A DNA stretch of 64,000 bases from Streptomyces sp. NBC_01497 (GTDB lineage Bacteria > Actinomycetota > Actinomycetes > Streptomycetales > Streptomycetaceae), in the NCBI RefSeq assembly GCF_036250695.1, contig NZ_CP109427.1:5394001-5458000 (forward strand), given 5' to 3'. Shown here piece by piece: positions 24,468-32,155 of this stretch. Numbering within the stretch: the first letter of the stretch is position 1; each line of letters opens with the position of its first letter. The notes under the pieces were generated by a model. The model worked only from the letters and a program-made list of their open reading frames with translations. It did no database searches and was not told the origin of the DNA. A program made the position numbers and the translations under genes.

Positions 24468-26288
24468 ATGACGACGACGACCCCGCCCCACGACGCCCGG
24501 CCGCCGCAGGCCCCGCCTACGGCCGGGGCCCCCGCGGGCCTGCCGGCCGAGGGCGGCACGCCCCAGGAGGCGTCCGGGGCGCAGTCCGGGGCAGAGCCCG
24601 GGCGGGCCCCCGCGCCGCTGCCGGGACCGGTGGCTGAAGGGCCGTCGGGGGCGGGCGGCGCCGGGGAGGCACGGGGCACGACCGCCCACGAGCCCGACGC
24701 GGCGACGGCGACGACCGGCACGAGCCGGACGGCTGACACGCCGGAGATGACCGGGACGAAGGACACCACCGGGACGGGGGAGCGGACGGAGACGTCCCGT
24801 GCGACGGGCCTTCTCACGGTGCCGGGCCTCGCCCTCGACGACGGCGCCCCTGCCGACGCGACCACTGCCGGCCCCGGTGACGACGGCCCCGGCGATGGGT
24901 GCGCCGCGGGGGCCGCCGGGGTCGCACCCGTGGCTTCGGAAACGGCGTCCACGAGGAACGTGAGCGACGCGACAGGTTCGGCGGGGACTCCGGACGGGAC
25001 GCCCGCCCCCGCTTCCGCTTCGGGACCCGCGTTCTCCGAGCCCGGCCCCGCTTCCGGGCCCGCGGTCTCCGTGGCCGGACCCGCCCGGCTCGTGGGCGGC
25101 ATCGCGACGCCCGGGCCGGCCGAGGGCGACTGGGCCTTCGCCGACCGGCCGGGCGGGGAGGACGCGTTCGTGGGGGCACTCGCCGGGTCCGGAACGGCCC
25201 GGCGCAGCCCGCTGATCGTGGGCGAGGCGACCCACGAGATCCCCGTGCACCTGCTCTTCCGCGACGAGGTCGACCCCGCCGTGCGCCGGTCGCCCACCGT
25301 CGTGGGGCGCCGCCTGGGCACCGGTGAGCAGCCGCGTATCCGCCGCACCGCACCGCCGACCCGGCCCGAGACGCCCCTGGACCCCCGGTTCAACGAGCGC
25401 CCGGGGCCCGCGCTGCCCGGCTGGGCCGCCGCGTTCGCCGGGGCGCTCACCCTCCTCGGCTGCCTCGCCCTGCTGTGGCGGGCAGGCGCCCTGCCCGACA
25501 TGCTCACCGCTCTGGCGGGGCTCGCCCCGTACCCGTACCACGGCATCGGTCTCGGCCAGTGGCTGCTGCTCACGCTCGGCGTGCTCGTGCTGCTGTTCAC
25601 GCTCGGCGGCCTCAGCCGGGGCCGGGTCGGGCACGCGCTCGTGCTGACCCTGTTCGGCGAGTACCGGGGCAGCGTCCGCAGGACAGGACTGCTGTGGATC
25701 AGCCCGCTGCTGCTGCGCCGCCGGGTCGACGTACGGCTGCGCCACTGGCGTTCCGAGCCGATGCCGGCCATGGACGCCAACGGCACCGGGCTGCGGGTCG
25801 TCGTCCTCGTCGTATGGCGGGTGCGGGACACCGTACGGGCGACGCTCGGTATCCGGGACCACGAGGAGTACCTGCGTGAGCAGGTCGAGGCCGCGATGGC
25901 GCGGGTCCTCTCGCAGCTGCCGGCGGACGCCTTCCACGGCATGTCGCCGACGCTGCGCAATGTCGAGGCCGTCGGGGACTCGCTGACCCGGGTGCTCTCC
26001 ACCGAGTGCAGGGCCGCCGGCATCGAGGTGTTCTCCGCGCAGCCGACCCGCATCGAGTACGCGCCGGAGATCGCCGACGTGATGCGGCGCAGCCGGATCG
26101 CGGCGCTCGACGCCCGCCACCGGGACACGGTCCTGAACGCCGTGGTCGACGCGGTGGACGACACCGTGCAGCGGCTCACCGCGCGCGGTCTGGTCGAACT
26201 GGACGACTACGAGCGCAAGGCGCTCGTGAAGGACCTGACGGTCGCGTTCTACACGGGCAGGGCGGGCAGCCCGGGCGAACGCCTCTGA
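24468..26288 (+). CDS. SPFH/band-7 domain membrane protein with long disordered N-terminus
   Basis: The ATG at 24468 follows GGAGGAAAGC, giving 606 residues. Residues 1-310 are low-complexity Gly/Ala/Pro/Thr/Glu. Two TM segments follow (about 316-340 and 363-386), then a stomatin-like SPFH domain (about 390-590) with GEYRGSVRRTGLLWISPLLLRRRVDVRLR and a helical C-terminus. SPFH proteins form membrane scaffolds. The gene is 12 bases downstream of the wall hydrolase, so the pair may act together at the envelope. The disordered half is much longer than in usual family members. The terminator at 26325 follows. Confidence 0.8.
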   Translation: MTTTTPPHDARPPQAPPTAGAPAGLPAEGGTPQEASGAQSGAEPGRAPAPLPGPVAEGPSGAGGAGEARGTTAHEPDAATATTGTSRTADTPEMTGTKDTTGTGERTETSRATGLLTVPGLALDDGAPADATTAGPGDDGPGDGCAAGAAGVAPVASETASTRNVSDATGSAGTPDGTPAPASASGPAFSEPGPASGPAVSVAGPARLVGGIATPGPAEGDWAFADRPGGEDAFVGALAGSGTARRSPLIVGEATHEIPVHLLFRDEVDPAVRRSPTVVGRRLGTGEQPRIRRTAPPTRPETPLDPRFNERPGPALPGWAAAFAGALTLLGCLALLWRAGALPDMLTALAGLAPYPYHGIGLGQWLLLTLGVLVLLFTLGGLSRGRVGHALVLTLFGEYRGSVRRTGLLWISPLLLRRRVDVRLRHWRSEPMPAMDANGTGLRVVVLVVWRVRDTVRATLGIRDHEEYLREQVEAAMARVLSQLPADAFHGMSPTLRNVEAVGDSLTRVLSTECRAAGIEVFSAQPTRIEYAPEIADVMRRSRIAALDARHRDTVLNAVVDAVDDTVQRLTARGLVELDDYERKALVKDLTVAFYTGRAGSPGERL

Positions 26289-26324
26289 GGCCGGTGCGGG
26301 ACCCGGAGCCGTCGGACACGCACA

Positions 26325-26359
26325 AAGGCCGTGGATCATGTGACATGATCCACGGCCTT
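26325..26359. terminator. Bidirectional terminator, 16-bp perfect stem
   Basis: AAGGCCGTGGATCATG pairs perfectly with CATGATCCACGGCCTT around a TGA loop. It lies 37 bases after the SPFH stop and 9 bases past the 3' end of the minus-strand tRNA, so it can end both transcripts. Confidence 0.9.
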
Positions 26360-26368
26360 CGTCTGCAG

Positions 26369-26442
26369 TGCGCCGCCAGGGACTCGAACCCCGGACCCGC
26401 TGATTAAGAGTCAGCTGCTCTAACCAACTGAGCTAGCGGCGC
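26369..26442 (-). tRNA. tRNA-Lys (CTT)
   Basis: Reading the minus strand from 26442 gives a full 74-base cloverleaf. It has acceptor stem GCGCCGC/GCGGCGC, D-arm GCTCAGTTGGTTAGAGC, anticodon loop CTCTTAA with anticodon CTT, and T-arm with GGTTCGAGTCC. The CCA end is not encoded. A TATGAT -10 box is seen at 26462-26457. An identical copy lies at 40929-41002. Confidence 0.97.
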
Positions 26443-26514
26443 TTGCTGACGTAGTAATCATACCTGCTCCCCATCGGTGCTTGTGACCACGGCCGGGACG
26501 GCCGTCCGCCGCCG

Positions 26515-27306
26515 TCACGTCCAGGAGGCGGGGGCGTGACGGCCCCCGTTCTGCATGGTCAGCGTCAGTGCGAGCGGGGCCGCCTCCCGGTTGAGCGTGG
26601 CCGCCGCCGCCCGCAGCTGGTGGGCGCGCTCGACCGGCAGCGACAGGGCGAGCGCGCCCACCGTCGAACCCGCCGTGAGGGGGACGGCCGCGCAGACCGT
26701 GCCGACCGCGTACTCCTGGAGGTCGAGGACCGGGACGGTGGGCGGCTGGCTGTCGAGACGGGAGAGCAGCACCCGCTCGTTGGTGATCGTGCGGGAGGTC
26801 AGGCGCGCCACCTTGTGCCGGGAGAGGTGGTCCCTGCGGCTGTTCTGGTCGAGCTGGGTGAGCAGGCACTTGCCGACCGCGCTGGCGTGCGCGGCCGCGC
26901 TGAACTCGACCCACTCGGTGACGGCGGGCATGTCAGGACCCGCCGCGACCTGGGTGACGCGGAGCTCGCCGTCGATGTACCGGCTTATGTAGACGGCGGC
27001 GCCCAGCGAGTCCCGCAGCCGGGTCAGCGCCTGCTGGAGCTTGGCCTCCAGCGTCCGCCCCCGCGCCGCGTCCGAGCCGAGCAGGGCCAGCGGGTCCCCG
27101 GCGATGTACGCGCCGTCGGCCAGCCGCTCCACGTACCCCTCGCGGCTCAGCAGCGCGAGCAGGGCGGACAGATGCGCGGGCGGCAGCCCGGTCTCGCGTG
27201 CGATCCCCGGTTCCCTGACGCCGTTGCCGTACCGGAAGACCGTCTCCAGCACGCGCAGCACGTAGTGCACCGAGTGGAACGGCGGGTTCGGATCCCCTCT
27301 GGCCAC
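26515..27306 (-). CDS. IclR-family transcriptional regulator
   Basis: The GTG at 27306 has GGAGGGGGAAG upstream, giving 263 residues. The winged helix is at about 12-70 (HSVHYVLRVLETVFRY, then GIARETGLPPAHLSALLALLSREGYVERL). The IclR effector domain runs to the C-terminus with SAVGKCLLTQL and YAVGTVCAAVPLTAGSTVGALALSLP. These regulators bind small metabolites and control catabolism or uptake genes. It lies downstream of, and in the same direction as, the ehu transporter, separated by 322 bases. A regulatory link to ehu is plausible but not shown by sequence. Confidence 0.82.
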   Translation of the reverse strand: MARGDPNPPFHSVHYVLRVLETVFRYGNGVREPGIARETGLPPAHLSALLALLSREGYVERLADGAYIAGDPLALLGSDAARGRTLEAKLQQALTRLRDSLGAAVYISRYIDGELRVTQVAAGPDMPAVTEWVEFSAAAHASAVGKCLLTQLDQNSRRDHLSRHKVARLTSRTITNERVLLSRLDSQPPTVPVLDLQEYAVGTVCAAVPLTAGSTVGALALSLPVERAHQLRAAAATLNREAAPLALTLTMQNGGRHAPASWT

Positions 27307-27628
27307 CGCGCTTCCCCCTCCACCTCTGCTTCGCCTCGCGGCCCGTGGCCTCCGCCGCTCGGGCGAACTCCAGGGCAACGATAACCAGGAGTGCGGACGG
27401 ACAGGCGGCAATTGTCCTGGGGCACCGGCGCGGTTCCGGTCCCCCGCACGCGGTGCGGGGGACCGGAACCCGTGTGCCGGGCGGCGGGCGCGGGCCGTGG
27501 GGCGGCGCCGCGCGATCGTGCCCGGGTCCCGCACTCCGGTCCCTCCGGACCCTGCGCCCGGGTTACCGCGCCGGTCGGCGCCGCCGGTCCCTCGCGCGGC
27601 TCTCACGGGCCCGCCGGGCCCGCCGCGC
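27307..27628. other. Intergenic region between IclR and ehuA
   Basis: No gene is supported. An inverted pair (GGTTCCGGTCCCCCGCACGC and GCGTGCGGGGGACCGGAACC) at about 27431-27470 forms a very strong hairpin and is the likely terminator of the ehu operon on the minus strand. The promoter of the IclR gene must lie between it and 27306. Confidence 0.6.
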
Positions 27629-28618
27629 TCACAGCACGGCGTTCAGGAACTCGCGGGTGCGCCGGTGCTCGGGGTTCGAGAAGATCTTCTCGGGAGGTCC
27701 CTGCTCCACGATCCGCCCCGAGTCGAACATCAGTACCTGATCCGAGACGTCACGCGCGAAGTTCATCTCGTGGGTCACGCACAGCATGGTGATGTCGGTG
27801 TCGTGCGCGATCTGCCGCAGCAGGTCCAGCACGCCCGCCACCAGTTCCGGGTCGAGCGCCGAGGTGACCTCGTCGAGCAGCAGGACGTCCGGCCGCATCG
27901 CGAGGGCGCGGGCGATGGCAACCCGCTGCTGCTGCCCGCCGGACAGCTGGGTGGGGTGGGCGTCGACCTTGTCGCCGAGCCCGACCAGATCGAGCAGTTC
28001 GCGTGCCCGGGCCTCCGCCTCGTCGCGCTCGACACCGAGGACGCTGACGGGGGCCTCGGTGATGTTGCGCAGTACGTTCATGTTCGGGAACAGGTTGAAC
28101 TGCTGGAAGACCATGCCGATCTTCCGGCGCGATTCCCGCAGTTGCTTCTCGGTGGCGGGCTTCAGGCCGCCGCCGGAGGTCCTGGCGTGCGACAGCGGTT
28201 CGCCGCCGACCCAGATCACCCCGCCGCTGGGCCGTTCCAGTGTCATCAGCAGCCGCAGGATGGTGGTCTTGCCCGAGCCGCTCGGACCTATCAGGGTCAC
28301 GTGCTCGCCGCGCCGCACCTCGAAGTCCAGTTTGTCGAGGACGACATGGTCGCCGTAGTGCTTCTCCACCTGCTCGAAGCAGATCATCGGGGTGCCGGTT
28401 CGCCGGGCCGCCGCGTCGTCGGCGCTCACGTCGGCGGGTGCGGCGGTGGCGGCTGCCGTGGCGGCCGGCGCCGGGACGGCGTCCTGCGGCGTCCCGGTGA
28501 CGGTGGGCGGCACGGCGTCGACGGGTGTCGCGTCACCGGCGGGCGTCGTGTCACCGGCGGGCCGCACCGCGCCGGCGGCCCCCTCGGGTGTCGTCTTCTG
28601 CAACGGGTCAGTGGCCAA
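27629..28618 (-). CDS. ehuA: Ectoine/hydroxyectoine-type ABC transporter ATP-binding protein
   Basis: The ATPase domain begins MICFEQVEKHYGDHVVLDKLDF at residue 78 and has Walker A GPSGSGKTT, Q-loop VFQQFNLFP, signature LSGGQQQR, Walker B VLLLDEV and H-loop VTHEMNF. That is the polar-amino-acid class. The frame opens at TTG 28618, overlapping the ehuD stop, and adds 77 residues of Pro/Ala/Thr/Asp-rich sequence not usual in the family; translation may instead begin at ATG 28387. Family identity as EhuA rests on the binding protein and gene order EhuB-C-D-A. It powers import of compatible solutes under osmotic stress. Confidence 0.75.
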   Translation of the reverse strand: MATDPLQKTTPEGAAGAVRPAGDTTPAGDATPVDAVPPTVTGTPQDAVPAPAATAAATAAPADVSADDAAARRTGTPMICFEQVEKHYGDHVVLDKLDFEVRRGEHVTLIGPSGSGKTTILRLLMTLERPSGGVIWVGGEPLSHARTSGGGLKPATEKQLRESRRKIGMVFQQFNLFPNMNVLRNITEAPVSVLGVERDEAEARARELLDLVGLGDKVDAHPTQLSGGQQQRVAIARALAMRPDVLLLDEVTSALDPELVAGVLDLLRQIAHDTDITMLCVTHEMNFARDVSDQVLMFDSGRIVEQGPPEKIFSNPEHRRTREFLNAVL

Positions 28619-29255
28619 GGCGCTTCTCCAGCTTTCTCATCAGCAGCGACGTGGGGTAGCTCGCGACCAGGAAGATCAGCCCGGCGAGCGTGAACGCCTC
28701 CGTGTACGCGAAGTGCTCGGACCCGTAATCGCGGGCCTCGAAGACCATTTCCTGGACCGTGATGACGGCAAGGAAGGGTGTCTCCTTGAACATCGAGATG
28801 CCGTAGTTGCCGAGCGCCGGGAGGACGTTGCGCACCGCCTGAGGCAGCACCACGGCCTGCCAGGTGCGGCGCGGCGACAGGGACAGTGCCCGGCAGGCCT
28901 CCCACTGGCCCTTCGGCACGGCGTCGATGCCTGCCCGGTACACCTCCGAGGTGTAGGTGGCGTAGTGGATGCCGAGCACGATGATGCCGATGACGAGCGG
29001 GTCCACACTGGAGAACACGGTGGCCGCGCCCACCAGTTGGACGAGCAGCGGGGTGGACCGCACGAACTCCATGACCGCCCGCACCGGCACACTCACCAGC
29101 CGTGTGGGCGTCCGGCGCGCGATCGCGATCAGCAGGCCGAGCACGGCTGCGACCAGGGTGCCGAGCACGGTGGCGAGCAGTGTGGTCAGGAAGCCGTGGA
29201 GCAGCAGCGGGAGGACATCGCCCGCCGCGCCCCAGTCGAACGTCGAGCCGTTCAC
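28608..29255 (-). CDS. ehuD: Ectoine-type ABC transporter permease
   Basis: The GTG at 29255 shares one base with the ehuC stop, so the two are coupled. The 215-residue protein has a polar-amino-acid permease fold with about five TM segments, starting FLTTLLATVLGTLVAAVLGLLIAIARR. The EAA loop is EACRALSLSPRRTWQAVVLPQAVRNVLPALGNYG. The tail is basic (LMRKLEKRLGH). It forms a heterodimer with the ehuC product and is driven by the ATPase encoded next. Which permease is C or D follows gene order only. Confidence 0.75.
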   Translation of the reverse strand: MNGSTFDWGAAGDVLPLLLHGFLTTLLATVLGTLVAAVLGLLIAIARRTPTRLVSVPVRAVMEFVRSTPLLVQLVGAATVFSSVDPLVIGIIVLGIHYATYTSEVYRAGIDAVPKGQWEACRALSLSPRRTWQAVVLPQAVRNVLPALGNYGISMFKETPFLAVITVQEMVFEARDYGSEHFAYTEAFTLAGLIFLVASYPTSLLMRKLEKRLGH

Positions 29256-29998
29256 TACGCACCACCCCCGACGACCGGGACGGATTCCACCGAGGCCGCG
29301 CTGCGGCTGCGGAACAGTCCGCCCGTACCGGTGTGTTGGCCGAGGCGCGCCTTGGCGGCCCTCTCCAGCAGGTTCATGAGGAGAGTGAGGACGTAGGCGA
29401 GGATGAAGTAGCAGACCAGCAGGGTGAGATAGGCGACCAGTGACTCACCGGTGCGGTCGCGCAGCTGCTGGATCACGGTCATCAGGTCGGCCGCGGAGAT
29501 CAGCCACAGCAGCGGCGTCGCCTTGAGCAGCTGGATCAGCAGGTTGGTGAAGGACGGGATCATCTGGGCGAGGGCCTGCGGCAGGATCACCCGCCGCATC
29601 CTCTGGTACGGGCTGAGGTTGAGCGCGACAGCCGCCTCCCACTGGGCGCGCGGCACCGCGCTGATGCCGCCGCGCACCACCTCGGAGCCGTACGCCCCGA
29701 AGTTCAGTGCGAACGCGAGCACACCGCAGAACAGCGCGCTGAGCTGGTAGCCGGTGAGCAGCGGCAGCGCGTAGTACAGCCAGAACAGCTGGACGTACAG
29801 CGATGTGCCGCGGAAGAACTCGACGACCGTGCGGGACACACCGCGCACCACGATGTTGTGGTGCCCGGCCATGAGTCCGAGCACGAAGGACAGGACGAAC
29901 GCGATCAGCGCGCCCAGCACCGTGGCCTGCGCGGTCACACCGAGCCCGGAGAGCACTTGCGGCAGGTTGTCGAAGAAGGCCGTGAAGAAGGTGTTCAT
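29255..29998 (-). CDS. ehuC: Ectoine-type ABC transporter permease
   Basis: The 247-residue product starts at ATG 29998, 22 bases after the ehuB stop. It has the same permease fold as its neighbour: GLGVTAQATVLGALIAFVLSFVLGLMAG for the first helix, then SLYVQLFWLYYALPLLTG, and the EAA loop as EAAVALNLSPYQRMRRVILPQALAQMIPSF. Both permeases belong to the His/Glu/Gln/ectoine class. The one-base overlap at the stop couples it to ehuD. Confidence 0.75.
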   Translation of the reverse strand: MNTFFTAFFDNLPQVLSGLGVTAQATVLGALIAFVLSFVLGLMAGHHNIVVRGVSRTVVEFFRGTSLYVQLFWLYYALPLLTGYQLSALFCGVLAFALNFGAYGSEVVRGGISAVPRAQWEAAVALNLSPYQRMRRVILPQALAQMIPSFTNLLIQLLKATPLLWLISAADLMTVIQQLRDRTGESLVAYLTLLVCYFILAYVLTLLMNLLERAAKARLGQHTGTGGLFRSRSAASVESVPVVGGGA

Positions 29999-30020
29999 GA
30001 CGTCTCCGGTGCCGTACCGG

Positions 30021-30923
30021 TCAGCCCTTGCACAGGTCGGCCGTCTTCAGTGTGGTGGGCGGGATCTCGGCGGCGGTGAAGCCGTAGGTGCTGAGGAGCT
30101 TCACGTACTCCGCCTGATCCGAAGTGATCTTCTTCAGCTGGGCGTTGAAGGCGTCGCGCAGTGCCTCGTTGCCCTTCTGGAAGGCGGCGCCGCCCGGGCT
30201 GTACTGCTTCTTGCCGCTCAGGGTGGGCACGAAGGTGGGGGTCACTTCGAGCGTCGGGTTGGTCTTGGCGAGCCAGCGCAGCGAGATACCGGTGAGCACG
30301 AACGCGTCGACCCGGCCGCCCTTGACAGCGTCGGCGCCGTCCTGCTGGTTCTGCAGGGTCTTGATCTTCGACGCGGGGATGCCCGCGGCCTTCGCGTACG
30401 AGGCCTCGACGGCTCCCGCCATCACACCGACGGTGACGCCGGCGGCCTTCGCGGACGGCAGGTCGGTGATCTTCTTCGGGTTGCCCTTCTTCACCATGAT
30501 GGCCGTGGGCGATATGAACTCCGGCTCGGAGAAGAGGACGTTGGCGCAGCGCTCCGGTGTGATCGCCATGCCCGCGCTGACCACGTCGTAGCGGCCGGCC
30601 TGCAGGCCCGGTATCAGGCTGTCGAAGTCGGACAGCGTCGGCTTGAGCTTGTCGATGCCGAGCGCCTTGAAGATGTGGGCGTGCAGGGTGGGCGCTTCGC
30701 CCTTCAGCACGCCGCCTTCCGTGTAGCCGTACGGGGCCTCGCCCGCGTACGCGACGCGCACGTAGCCCTGTTTGCGGAGCTTGGCCAGTACGTCGTCGCC
30801 GGACCCGGCCGACGTGCTGGTCTTGCTGCATGCGGCCAGGGCGCCGGGTACGACGAGCAGTCCACCGACGGCGGCGGACCGGCTGAGGAAGCCCCGGCGG
30901 GACAGGTTCGGGAAATCAGCCAT
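30021..30923 (-). CDS. ehuB: Ectoine/hydroxyectoine-type ABC substrate-binding lipoprotein
   Basis: The 300-residue protein has a Tat-type signal SRRGFLS (8-14) and lipobox LAAC with C32, so it is probably exported folded and lipidated. The mature part is a family 3 solute-binding protein: KLRKQGYVRVAYAGEAPYGY, LIPGLQAGRYDVVSAGMAITPERC, then GGRVDAFVLTGISLRWLAK. It ends with cysteine-containing TADLCKG. These features match EhuB from actinobacteria, which binds ectoine and hydroxyectoine. No ectoine-degrading genes are nearby, so uptake as osmoprotectant is more likely than as food. A long hairpin lies in front of the start (30947-30992). Confidence 0.78.
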   Translation of the reverse strand: MADFPNLSRRGFLSRSAAVGGLLVVPGALAACSKTSTSAGSGDDVLAKLRKQGYVRVAYAGEAPYGYTEGGVLKGEAPTLHAHIFKALGIDKLKPTLSDFDSLIPGLQAGRYDVVSAGMAITPERCANVLFSEPEFISPTAIMVKKGNPKKITDLPSAKAAGVTVGVMAGAVEASYAKAAGIPASKIKTLQNQQDGADAVKGGRVDAFVLTGISLRWLAKTNPTLEVTPTFVPTLSGKKQYSPGGAAFQKGNEALRDAFNAQLKKITSDQAEYVKLLSTYGFTAAEIPPTTLKTADLCKG

Positions 30924-30946
30924 GGATTCGCATTCTCCTCGGTGGG

Positions 30947-30992
30947 GTTCGGGATCGGGCAGACCTCGCGAAGCGCCTGCCCGATCCCGAAC
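30947..30992 (-). promoter_or_regulatory. 16-bp perfect inverted repeat before ehuB
   Basis: 30947-30962 (GTTCGGGATCGGGCAG) is exactly complementary to 30977-30992, with a 14-base loop. It ends 23 bases before the ehuB ATG, just upstream of the GAGGAG ribosome site. In RNA this would be a very stable hairpin; in DNA it could be an operator. No T-run follows, so a plain terminator is less likely. Confidence 0.7.
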
Positions 30993-31492
30993 TTCTCAGC
31001 GACAACCCCCGATGGCTGTAATGAAACAGTGTCCGGAAGGAGACGTTCCGGTGGCCTGAACTGATTCTTCTGGTGCGCTGTGTCCGTGTGTTGTGCGGTA
31101 TGTCCCGACGGGATCGGGAGGCCGGAAGGGGTGGCTCGAACCCGCTGTGCCCTGGCCGGACCCATGGGATCGCCGACTCACGACGTACGGAAGCGGTCGG
31201 TTGGGGCCGCCTGGACACAACGACACTGACGGGTGGCGGATAGGGGCGCCGCATCGACACGTGGTGTGATCGGACGGCCCCGAGCGGTGTGCGGGCGGGA
31301 GCCGTCGTGGGGGACATCGGGACGGCCGGGGCCGGTGAGAACGACCACGGATGCCCGGCGTCCGGTGCCCGGTGCTCGGGTCCTGGTGCCTGGTGCGGAC
31401 CTCCGGTGTCCGGCGCACCGGCGCACCGGCGCACGCGCCCAGCGGGTCATCACCTCACGGCGACGGCCACCGGGTGCGGCTTGAGCGGCAGT
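30993..31492. other. Intergenic region upstream of ehuB
   Basis: No gene is supported. Near the ehu side are TGT-N6-ACA (31017-31028) and a 6-7-6 inverted repeat CCGGAA/TTCCGG (31033-31051), both possible regulator sites. Further on, CGGCGCAC is repeated three times exactly (31411-31434), and GGTGCC/GGTGC-rich sequence precedes it. The ehu promoter probably lies in 30995-31080. Confidence 0.5.
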
Positions 31493-32058
31493 TCAGCGAT
31501 CGGGCGAGCGCAACCCGGCGAGAAGCAGGTCGAGCAGGGCGCGGATCGCGTCGGGGCGCCGGACGAACCGCGTCGGGCGCAGCGAGGAGATCGCCGTCAA
31601 GGCGACGCGGACGTCGCTGACGGTGGTGCCTCGTCCAAGGCCCCCTGCCGGTGTGCGCGGGCGACGAGTTGTTCCAGCGCCGCCGCGTGGGCCTGCCGGT
31701 CGTCGCGGAACGCGTCGCCTGCCGCGTGCGAGCCCAGCAGGGCCTCGTTGAGTCCCGGGGCGTGGATCTGGTGCTCCGCGAAGGCGCGGATGGCGGCGCT
31801 CAGCGCGACCCAGGCATCCGGCTCCGCCTGTGCGGCCCGCATGTCGGCACGGCAGGCCGCCACATGGCCGGCCAGGGCCGCGTCGATCAGGTCCGTACGG
31901 GTGGGGAAGTGCCGGTACAGCGTCGCGATGCCCAGACCGGTGCGGCGGGCTACCTCGCGCAGGGGAAGGTCGACGCCCCGCGCGGCGAAGGCCTCGCGTG
32001 CGGTCGCGACGATGTGTTCACGGTTGGCGGCCGCGTCGGCCCTGGTTTTCCGAGTCAC
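31493..32058 (-). pseudogene. TetR-family regulator, frameshifted near its C-terminus
   Basis: From GTG 32058 (after GGAGAGAA) the frame encodes a good TetR helix-turn-helix (REHIVATAREAFAARGVDLPLREVARRTGLGIATLYRHFPTRTDLI) and most of the ligand domain. It then leaves the family pattern at QGALDEAPPSATSASP and stops at 31597. In another frame, from about 31627 to 31493, the missing ending is present: VSDVRVALTAISSLRPTRF, then DAIRALLDLLLAGLRS. One base appears lost near 31629-31633 (GAGGC where GAGGGC would restore the frame). It is either a recent mutation or a sequencing error. It is divergent from the oxidoreductase it presumably controls. Confidence 0.75.
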
Positions 32059-32078
32059 TTCTCTCCGCGCCCCTCTCA

Positions 32079-32106
32079 CCTTCCACGGAAGGGGAGCAGG
32101 TGCTCC
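32079..32106. promoter_or_regulatory. Two adjacent perfect palindromes, TetR operator candidate
   Basis: CCTTCC-AC-GGAAGG (32079-32092) and GGAGCA-GG-TGCTCC (32093-32106) stand directly side by side between the divergent TetR and oxidoreductase genes. Either or both may bind the TetR protein. Confidence 0.6.
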
Positions 32107-32155
32107 GGAACGATGTTTACCTCATCGCGGAGCCCGGAGGCACCGGGCCGGAGAG

